Origin: Prorocentrum cordatum
Taxonomy: Eukaryota; Sar; Dinophyceae; Prorocentrales; Prorocentraceae
Direction of reading: 5' to 3'
DNA: 64,000 nucleotides
Assembly: GCA_963575745.1 (NCBI GenBank)
Contig: CAUYUJ010021137.1
Location: forward strand, 326,352 to 390,351
Under the pieces are notes generated by a model. The model saw only the letters and a program-made list of their open reading frames with translations, was not told where the DNA came from and did not search any database. The translations under genes were made by a program, and so were the position numbers. This document shows, piece after piece, positions 45,097-54,600 of the stretch. Numbering within the stretch: the stretch's first letter is position 1; each line of letters begins with the position of its first letter.

Positions 45097-45429
45097 TCGA
45101 CCGCTATAGGCTGACTTCTGAATGTTGTGCGGGCGCTGGCTAGCGACAGCGTGTTAAGTAGTGTCCCTGGGCTGTTTCTCATGTGCTCGTGAGATCGGGG
45201 TTCGGCCCGGCACTCCCGCATTGCAGGAGCGCATTCTTCGGGGGACCTGAAAAAACAACAATCGAACATCTGCCCCTCCCAATCCAAGCCCACAACACGC
45301 TTCCTCCCAGCGCGCGCAATAACACGAGCCACCGAGCAGCACTCGAGACTTGCATCAGTAACAATACAGTAAGCACAACAGCAGTACAATGGGCCGAAGG
45401 AAGGTCGAAGCCTCTGCATGAGCCTGGCT

Positions 45430-45660
45430 ACAAGGAGGGGGGAAGAGGAGGAGGAGGGGGAAGGGTGGGCGAGGAGAGCATGGGTGATGAGGAGCAGGAA
45501 GAGGAGGAGAGGAGGAGGAAAAGGAGGAGGAGGAGGAGGAGGGGGAAGAGAAGGAGGAGGAGGAGGAGGACAATGAGGAGGAGGAGGCGGAGGAGGAGGA
45601 TGAGGAGGAACAATCCATTTTTTCTGACTCAACACTGTCCCGAAATAGGGTGAGGAGGAG
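45430..45660. repeat. GAG/GGA purine array
   Basis: Plus-strand purine array with a short unique interruption at about 45615-45650 just upstream of gene D. Confidence 0.92.
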
Positions 45661-45717
45661 GAGGAGGACCAAGACACTGTTTGTGACTCAGCACTGTCCT
45701 GGCGTGCGCATGTCTCC

Positions 45718-45737
45718 CCGTAGCTATCGGTCTCGAG
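45718..45737 (+). other. Degenerate relict spliced leader at the start of gene D
   Basis: CCGTAGCTATCGG then TCTCGAG lies immediately before the ATG at 45738. Aligned with the 21-base leader it shares CCGTAGC, AT, GG, CTC and AG (about 16 positions) with small length changes. Weaker than the other relics, but its position directly against the start codon supports it. Confidence 0.5.
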
Positions 45738-47865
45738 ATGACAACGCTTTCGGCTGAGCCTCCGCGCAAGAAGCTGCGACTATCAGACTTTGGTCGCAGC
45801 GTTGCATGATGTATTGCGCCTCGTGAGCGAGGAGGATCTGCCTGAATACATCTCGTGCTCATCCATTGCTCGTGACAGGCAGGTGCCTGCTTATCAGCCG
45901 ACTTCTTTCGGACCCCCCCCCCCAAACCAGTGCATCCAAGTTGGAGGCATCAAGGTTTGGATCCAACATCCTTTCGGGTATCTAGAGGCAGCAGCTCGGC
46001 GCTCGTCGGAATTCAGAAGCTTTCTGGTGTCTACACTGGACCGCTGCAACAATAATGTATGCTTGGTGTGGTACTGCGATGAAATAGTTCCAGGGAATCC
46101 TTTAGCCCACTCCAACCTCAGAAAAACCGAGTGCGGCTATTGGACTATCAAGGAGTATGACTTTCCAGCGTTATCTTCGGAGTACAACTGGCACACGCTG
46201 TATTGCTTGAGGTCGTCAGAGGTCAATGGGGCCCCAAAGCTGCAAGCCCACCGCCACGCAACAGTGTCGTGCTTGTTTGTGTGCATGATGTGGGGGCGGG
46301 GGAGTGTGATATGCACATTGGCTTGGGCATTGTGGCGTTGGCGGTCCCAATCGCTCTAGGTAGCGAAGCTCCCTGGCAAGCTTTCCCAACTGACCAAACA
46401 TGCCCTCGAGACTCTTTCCGGCCAACCTGATTCGCTGATCGATCTTCGCCAAGGCGTCACATTGAATCTCGGAGGTGGGGTGGTGCGAACCGTGTTTGGC
46501 AGACTCGGTATCTGCACGCATGGCGAGAGGGCGTTCAAGTTCGCCTTCGAATGCAAAGGAGCTTCTGGTCACCATGTGTGCCCGTTGTGTCGGAATTGTG
46601 TGGCGTGGTGCTCGTCATGGCTACGCGATGACGGCGAGCACTGGCTGGTCCCATCCTCAGCGACGTCGCTGGCCTCATTCGAGCAACATTAGGATTCGGA
46701 GTTGAGGGCCATCCAGAGAAAGCTGGCACATGACGCACCCCTGATTTCAGCGACGCAGCTTGGGCAACTAGAGACACAGCTCGGCTTCGACTATAGTCCA
46801 GAGAGCGCACTGCTCGACCTAGGTCTCAACTTGCAGTTGGCATCGAGCTGGATGTGGGACTGGATGCACACGTATCTGGTTGGGGGGATAGCGGTGAAGG
46901 AGATGGGGTGCTTATCCGAGCGGTTGCTAAAACATGTGACTGCATCCGACATCAATTCATACTTCCTTGAATGGAGATGGCCGTCTGCATACGCTAGTGG
47001 GAAACAACTCTTCATATCTGGAACTCCTGGTGGGTCGGTTTCAGAATACTTGTCAGGCATCCCCGTCCTGGAAGCATACCTTTTGGAGAACATTTTTCCC
47101 CTGGGGGTGTTGGGTGCCGAGATTGCCAGTTTCATTCGGTTGACGAAGGTGATGGATGCTTTGAGTTGTGCAAACTCTGGTAATGTGCACCACTCACTGT
47201 TGCGTCGGCTTGTTTCGGCTCACTTAGGCGCCCAGCAAACCGCACGCGTGCTGGAGTGATGGATCCCTAAGTCGCATTTTGCCGTTCACTTACCAAAGCA
47301 CTTAGAGGATTTCAAGCTTCTGCTCAGCACATTCCTTATGGAGCGTAAGCATAAGACCTGCAAGAGGATTGCAGGCGACCATTATAACACGAAGTCGTTT
47401 GAGAAGGGTATCATGGAGCCGATAACTTGCCAATCATTGTATGACCTGCAGATCCCTCGAACTGGTGTGTTTCTCACTGCCCAAAAGAAACCCTCCCAAC
47501 GGCTTCTTGCAGCTCTCTCTGAATTTGTTTCAGTGCCAGTGGGCGTGGACTTGTTCACATCGAAGGGCGTCTCAGTTGAGTCAAGAGTAGTGCAATTGAA
47601 TGATGCAGTCATGTTCCAATCGAATGGGTCAGTCCACATGGGCAGGGTAAACTTCCATGTGCAAATTGGTTCGGAGTGCGTCACTTGCATTTCTCTTTGG
47701 ACGATAATTCAAAAGAAGACCCAATGTACCACGTGCGCAGACACGGGTGAGACCATTTTGATCGCTTCTAGCCAGATTCTAGAGACGTGCGTGTATAGGA
47801 TTTTGGAAGCTAGTGGTGCAATGTGCGTCTTGCTGCCACCGAAATTTAGAGTTGCTTCCATGTAG
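45738..47865 (+). pseudogene. Gene D: CACTA-like DDE transposase-type pseudogene
   Basis: The ATG at 45738 opens MTTLSAEPPRKKLRLSDFG, with a basic nuclear-localisation-type segment, then shifts phase near 45785 into LHDVLRLVSEEDLPEY. Landmarks follow in order: VWYCDEIVPGNPLAH (about 46068-46110); an intron (46222-46359); VAKLPGKLSQLTKHALE; a cysteine cluster HVCPLCRNCVAWC (about 46570-46610); DWMHTYLVGG (46858-46887); AVHLPKH; and LMERKHKTCKR (about 47335-47365). Two in-frame stops break it: TAG at 46690-46692 and TGA at 47257-47259. DWMH fits the D-x-x-H signature, and MERKHK..KR sits where CACTA (Tnp2-type) transposases carry their catalytic ER..LK segment, so a DDE transposase origin is my inference. 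From memory this protein type is common and unnamed in dinoflagellates. The copy looks inactive. Confidence 0.6.
46222..46359 (+). other. Intron in pseudogene D, GT-AG
   Basis: Coding text ends LRSSE at 46221; GTCAATGGGG begins the intron and TCGCTCTAG ends it at 46359; VAKLPGK resumes in phase 0. 138 bases. AG precedes and G follows both junctions (AGAG|G and CTAG|G), a short direct repeat typical of dinoflagellate introns. Confidence 0.7.
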
Positions 47866-47949
47866 ATGCGAATCGCAACGTTGATGATATTTTCTGTGCA
47901 AGCGCAGCCTTGAGCCTCACTGAAGAGGGACCTTGAGAAAAACGGCGCC

Positions 47950-48066
47950 TCGAGGAGAAGGGAGGAGGAGGGAAGAAGGAAGACGACGGGGGGGAGGACG
48001 ACGGGGACGAGGGAGGAGGAGGAGGAAGAGGAAGAGGAGGAGGAGGAGGAGGAGGAGGAGGAGGAG
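47950..48066. repeat. GAG/GGA purine array
   Basis: Short plus-strand purine array downstream of gene D. Confidence 0.93.
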
Positions 48067-48184
48067 CGAAACAAAGCTCAGATTTGCGAGGATGTCTCAG
48101 GGAAGCTGTTGTTGACCTACTTCGATTTTGGATAGGTATCTTCGGGGCTTTCCTGGATCGTACCTCCCCATCCAGGATCGTACC

Positions 48185-48868
48185 TCCCCATCCAGAAAGG
48201 ATGCGCACTGGTGATCTCAGTACCCATGCAGCGGCCGCCGGATGGGTATCTGCAGGGAGCCTTCCTACACCCATCCAACGCCGGATGGGTTTGCCGCTGG
48301 ATGGGTATTTGCGCGTGCCCCTCTCACGGCTGCCGCCGGATGGGTATCTGCCGGGGGCCGTCTGGGCACCCCTACCGATCCAGTGGCCGCCGGATGGGTA
48401 TCTGCCGGGAGCCAGCTGGGTACCCCTACCCATCCACCGGCCGCCGGATGGGTATCTGCCGGGAGACGCCTAGGCACCCGTACCCAGCCAGCGGCCGCCG
48501 GATGGGTATCTGCCGGGAGACGGCCTGGTACCCCTACCTATCCAGCGGCCGCCGGATGGGTATTTGCTGGGGGCCGGCTGGGTACCCATACCCATCCAGC
48601 GGCCGCCGGATGGGTATCTGCCGGGAGCTGGCTGGGTAACCCCCCAGCGGCCACCGGATGGGTATCTGCCGGGAGCCGGCTGGGTACCCATACCCATCCA
48701 GCGGCTGCTGGATGGGTATCTGCCGGGAGACGGCCTGGTACCCCGATCTATACAGCGGCCGCCGGATGGATATCTGCCAGACGCCGGCTGGGTACTCCTA
48801 CCCATCCAGCGGCCGCCGGATGGGTATCAGCCGGGAGCTGGCTGGGTAACCCGACCCATCCAGCGGCC
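48185..48868 (+). repeat. 54-base hairpin minisatellite, right copy
   Basis: About twelve units of the family at 36160-36995, same orientation: CCAGCGGCCGCCGGATGG, GTATCTGCCGGGAG, then GGCTGGGTACCC. The right end runs directly into a GCC/GAC triplet array at 48868. Frames remain open because the unit is a multiple of three; no protein is supported. Confidence 0.95.
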
Positions 48869-48882
48869 GCCGCCGCCGCCTC

Positions 48883-48914
<32 letters not shown>

Positions 48915-49178
48915 ATGACGACGACGGCGACGACGAGGGCGGCCACGACGAAGGCGACGCGGGGCCAGGTAAAGGCCCTCTTCCGGAGGGCGAAAATGGT
49001 CAAACACCTCCCGTCGTGTTTTTTTGTCACGGCGCGGGGGGGGGCTTGGTTTTCGGGCAATTAGTTTCCTCGGGCCTCTGGCGGCCTTTTTCGGACGATT
49101 TCCGGGCACATCCACGACGCCGCCCTCGGCGAGGCGCGGCTGCCAGAGAGCACCCCGCGGCGAGAAGACCTCCAGGAA

Positions 49179-49210
<32 letters not shown>

Positions 49211-49214
49211 GTGA

Positions 49215-49272
<58 letters not shown>

Positions 49273-49310
49273 TTTTTCCGGAGGGCGAAAACGGTCAAAC
49301 ACTTCCGGGA
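48869..49310. repeat. GCC/GAC and GTC arrays with a flanking direct repeat
   Basis: GCCGCC/GACGAC to about 48960 and GTC at 49180-49270. TTCCGGAGGGCGAAAA, (T/C)GGTCAAACAC occurs at about 48981 and again at about 49277, on either side of the second array. Confidence 0.85.
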
Positions 49311-50519
49311 AACCTTCTCCCACTCAAAATGGGCCCCCGACGCCTCCCGGGGTCGAAACGCGCGAGTTTTTCGAGCCACGTCCAGCCGTGGCGACGAGGA
49401 GGGCCCCCGGAAGGCCAAAAAGCCCCGAACTTCGATCCTCGAGGTTGGAAGTCCGAACCCCGAACCACCCACTCGGTTGGTATTCGGGCCATAGCTCGGG
49501 CATTCGGCGGCGTTTCGGGACGATTCTGGCACCCCCTGGGGGCAGTTTTTCATTCCGGATGCGCTTCTGACAGTCCCGGGGCTCGAAAACGGCCCCTGGA
49601 TCCCTGGATCCCGAGATCGAGGAAGAACCTCCGAAGATCGAAGATCGACGAAAAGTCGTCGAAACATATTCCTGGCCGATGACATCCTCTTGGCCGACGA
49701 CGACGACGACGACGACCACGGCGACGACGACGACTACGACGACGTCGATGACGACGACGTTTTTCTTTGCTCCGGGGCCATCGGATAACGATTTGGGACG
49801 AGAAGCCGGCCCTGTGGAAGGTGAAAACATTGCCCTCCAAACCTATGTGCCCATCAGGGCCGTTGAAAACCTCGACTGGAAGTTCAGTTTCAAAGTCGTG
49901 GTGCAATTCTTAAGCCCTCATGGAAGGTCAGGGAGCTCTGGGGTCCGCCGATTGGAAAGATCAATCCGCTGGTAGTCTGGGTCACTCCGCCCGTCTCCTG
50001 GATGCGGCAAGAGTGGAGCCAGGGGTGCGCTTCGGGGCGGAGAGCGCCATTCGCGGGGACTGGAGCTGGAAGAGGCCGGGGGAAAGGCAGGAGATATGGG
50101 TAGGGAGGGGGGGGACCAGGGAAGGGCGGGGAGGGAAGGGGGAGGCCAATGGATGGAGTGATGTGTTCTGGCCACCTCGCGAGAAGCCCGACGCGGGAGG
50201 GAGGGGGGGGGAGGAGGGAATGGACTGGACGGGAAGTGAACGGTGAGGGGAGAGAAGAGTGGGGAAGAGCCAAGCCCAAGCGCCGGAGGGGTGTGCTTCT
50301 GGCCGCCCAGTCATGGGCTTGACCTGGGCGGGAGGGGGGAGGGGCACGAGAGGAGGTGGGAGGGGAGAGGGGAGAGAGGCATGCTACTAGTGGGTGCGCT
50401 CGAGCCACATCTGACATCCTGCATTCGCACTGCCCACCCCCTTCCACTGCGCAAGACCCCTCCTGTTCGCGGAGTCGCGTGCAGAATGTGACGGGGAGGG
50501 CCAACCCCCTAATCCTTTC
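49311..50519. other. Mixed unique DNA with a GAC array and G-rich tracts, no gene
   Basis: GAC repeats at about 49693-49765. GGGGAGGGG-type tracts lie at 50100-50240 and 50330-50380. Frames are open on both strands, but none has convincing domains. Confidence 0.4.
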
Positions 50520-51050
50520 TCTCCTCCCCTGTACCCCTCTTGTGGATACTCCTTCTGCCCCTCTTCTTTTTCTTCTTGCAGCGTTCCTCTTCCTATTTTA
50601 CTTTTTCGAACTCCTCCCATTCCGTACTCCCCCATGTCTTCTTGTTCATTCCCCCTCATCTTCCATGTCTCTTCCTCCTGCTCCTCCTCCTCCACCTCCT
50701 ACTCTCGTTCTCCCGCACCCTTGTCGTCTTCTTCGCAGTTGCCCCCCCTCCTGCGGATGTTCTCTCGTTTTCTCCTTTGTGATCATATTCTTATCTCCTT
50801 TCTCGTACTTCTTCCTATACTGCACCTCCCATGTCTACGAGACAATCCTTCCCACTCCAACTCAATATTCAACCCTCTTCCACCTCCTCCTCCTCCGATT
50901 CGTTGCTCTCCTGCAGTTTCTTCATCTCGATGATCGTGCTCCTGCTTCTCCGCACTCCCCCAGTTCTTCTTGCTCACTCCTCTCAGCCATTCCCTCTCCA
51001 CATCCCCACCTCCTCCCTTGATCCTTACCATTTCTCTCCTCCTCCCTCCT
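50520..51050. repeat. Pyrimidine-rich region
   Basis: About 530 bases dominated by C and T (CTCCTCC, TTCTTC) with short unique interruptions. Confidence 0.75.
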
Positions 51051-51417
51051 TGTAGTCGTGGCTCGAACGGTGCGACAACTGTCTCGAGGTTCGGGCCTTC
51101 TCTCGCGCCCGGCGCCATGATTAGCGCAGCCTGCGTCGGGGCCCAGCGCCGCGCACTGATGAAATTTCCTGTGGGGGCCCAGGCGGAATACAACCCTCCA
51201 AACCTCGGCCGTCCCGCTGCGTGCCCAGGCGCCGTCCCCCGCAGCTCCGGCCACGAGCCGACGAGCTGCGCCCTCGGCTCGGTGGCGGCATCCTCCTCCG
51301 AGCCCAGCGCGAGGACCAGGACGAGGCAGCGCGCACCCACCCGGCCGCCCACGCGGCGGATCCCGCCTGCCGGCGCACCTCCTCTCGACCCGCGACGGCG
51401 CCAGCCCGTGCAGCCGA

Positions 51418-51549
51418 TGGAGGAGGAGGAGGAGGAGGAGGAGGAGGAGGAGGAGGAGGAGGAGGAGGAGGAGGAGGAGGAGGAGGAGGAGAGGAGGGGA
51501 GGAGGAGGAGGAGGAGGAGGAGGGAGAGGAGGAGGAGGAGGAGGAGGAT
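51418..51549. repeat. GGA array on the 3' side of the LINE
   Basis: Near-perfect GGA units on the plus strand, matching the array at 58041-58101 on the other side of the element. Confidence 0.95.
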
Positions 51550-51618
51550 GGATGGATGGACAGCGCCTTGAAAGGTCGGGAGGTGACAGCACCAAAAGCT
51601 TGGGGGGATCGACCCGAG

Positions 51619-54600
51619 TTAAACCGCCCTGGAGGCTCTTGCCTCTTCTTTAGCTTTAATTCTGGCGACCAGGGACGCCATTCGCTGCTCATAAGTGGGG
51701 GCCGAGGGAGAGTCCGCAAATGCTCGCGGGACTGAGGTAACACACAGCTCGGGCTTATCATCCGACTCAAGGGCAACATCGAGCCTTGACACAGGCAACG
51801 CCTTCTCAATCAAGGCCTTGATCTTCATGTTGGGGCCAAGCCCACGACGAAAACGGCTCAGGACGTCCAGTCCTTTCCGCGTTGGCTTACCACAGACCTC
51901 AGCGAGCTTTAGGGCTCTACCCTGGGACCAACCCCCACATTTCAAACACAGAATCTGCTGCTCACGGCAGGGGCCCAGAACCAGGTCCGACCGAGGAGCA
52001 TCAAGAACCGAGCCCGACACGGCGACGAGTTGGTGCCCAAGGGGATCGCGCAGCAGCTTCTGGAGAGCAGGAGGCGGTCCCCTGCACCCGAAAATGGGCC
52101 GATCGGGTCGATCACACACCGTCCAACAATAACGACACTGCATGCCCAGTTCGGTTCTCCTCCAGAGGTGCCAGGTCTTCTGCTGACGACTACGACCCTG
52201 GGTTGTGAAAGCAGCTCGCTTCCAACGCACCTCATTTTTGAAGAGGGGTAAAACTTCGGAAGCAAGCTTTATAAACGCATTGGCTCGATTTTGGTACAGC
52301 TCAACGTGGTCCAAAAAGGTGGGCAGGGGCCGAGGATGGCCCTCAAGGGCCTTCTTGGCATGCTCATCCACAGCACGATTCGCAAAACCAAACCTACGAT
52401 CATCACCTTCCAAGTCCTCAAGGGCAGAGAGCTCTCGATGGGCCTTTACATGGAAGGTGGACAGAAATTCAGTGCCTGCTAGCTCATGGGCAAACCGCCT
52501 CGCACCAGCAAATTTATTGGAACCACTCAGCTGTTTCCAGAGGGGCCTCTGCGTCTGACAAATCACAGCTTTACAATCGAGGGCCAACGACGTGGGGCGA
52601 TCTGAAACTTGCCCGACCAGGGCCGCCCCCGCATGCTCGGCCATCGCAGGGGTCTGGGGGAGACCGCCAGGAACAATGCCCCTCAAGATGGCAAGAAGCG
52701 ATTCGCTGCCTGGCTCCATGAGGGCGATCGCCCACGAGGCACGATGGAGACAGCGGAGGGCCTGCTTCGTGCAGCTGCCGTCGGAGGCCATCTCAAGCTC
52801 GATCACATCACCTGCAAGCGTGGCGAGCTCCTCAGGCTGCATATTCAAATCCTGACCTGCGCCGTCGAGGATGTCACAATGAGCGTGGGTGGCTGGAGGG
52901 GGCACATCTTCATCCGAGAACGTGAACAAACCACGAGTAAACACAGGATCATCGCTGTGTGCCCCCTCGTTCAAAATTTCCGACGGAATGTCTAGAGACT
53001 GTCGGGCCTCCACCACCTCAGGACGCGTGCAGGTGTACAACCTATGGTGCAACGTGTCACGTTGGCCGCACACACACATGCCATCCGTGAGGTAACCAGC
53101 ATCACACGCGCGCGCCTCGGTCCATATCGCATCCGTGGCGCACGACAAGAGAAGGAACTGCTGCTGACGCGTGTGCTGCTTATTACGCGTACACATGCAA
53201 TTGCGCACAAGGTCGAAAGTGGCTCGCATACCGTGCGCGTGCCCTAACCTGCGTGCAAAACGAAGCTCCGCTTCTCGCTGCAATCCCTCTCGGAGGAGAT
53301 CGAGGAGGAGGCGAGGGGGAGTCTTACTCACATCTACTGTGCAGCCCCAATGGTCAATCCACTGCGTGCCTGATACCACTTTCCAGCCTGCACGTCGAGC
53401 CGACAACGTGGCACGCGCAAGGGGGCCACGGCTGGACTTCCAATCGCTAGCCTCGCTAGCCCTGGCCTGCTCCCAAAGCTGAAGCAACTCCTGGAAAGGG
53501 ATCAGGGATCGATTGGGACTGACCTGGGCATTCCACAACATGCGACACCACTGGAGAGCAGGGCCAACGGCAGCTCGTGTGTCCCACTCTCCGTACAAAA
53601 CGAGTTTTGCCGTGGCACTGGTCCCTCCATGGGAGGGCGGCAACCGACGAGCCTGGGTCCTTCGCACAGTGTTAAGCTCAGCATCCGAAAAGCCCAAAAC
53701 CTCAGAACCGTACGACGAAGCAGGAGCAACACCCGTGCGAATGACCTGTGAGAGACCTTTCTTGGTCTCTTTATTCGGAGCTCGGGACTTAAACCTGCCG
53801 ATCTTTTTCACTCGCAGCTTCATTCCCCAGAGGCGGGACCGCTGTTTTACACGCGCACGAGCAGCAGAGCGCTTGGCACCAGCACTGTCATCTACGCCAA
53901 GATATGTGACCGATTGCTTCGCAACCTTGGGCTCAAGCCCTAAGCCACACACGACGTCGCGTGCAAGTGAAATATCGCTGGCAACAACAGCAACTTTATC
54001 ATTAATTGCTGCATTTATCTGCCTGCTCGCGTGATAAAAGGCACGACCTGCATCGACTGCTAATTGCACCGCACTCTGTCTCTGGCCACAGGAAATCTGA
54101 ATGCCCGAGTCATCAATATACGATGTGAAATTGACGAGTGTCGGCTGGCTAGCAACAAACTGATCGAACGATTTCACAGCATGCACCTTGATGCTGATAT
54201 CATTGAAGCAATCGCCTGCAGGTAACCCGAATTCGGCATGTGCGACCCCTTCGGAGTGGTGCTGTCTGAGACGTAGCACTCGAGGAGCCCTCCATACATT
54301 GAAAACGAGTTTCAAAAATGCAGTGGGTACTTTAAACGCAAGAAACTTGTCCCGAAGTTCCACAAGGGGGATCGTTTCATAATATTTCGAATAGTCGGCG
54401 ATAATGAGCACACTGTAGCGGCGCGAGACTACGTCAGCCTCAGCTCGCGCTGCCTGTGCCCAGGCACAGTCCACAGAACTCCTCCCCCGACTAGCCCCCC
54501 AGTACCCACGCTCCACCTCCTCCATAAGCGATCCTAGCATAGGCCGCCGCAGCCTTTGCCAGATGCGATACATACCGCTGTAAAGCACTATGAGCCTATG

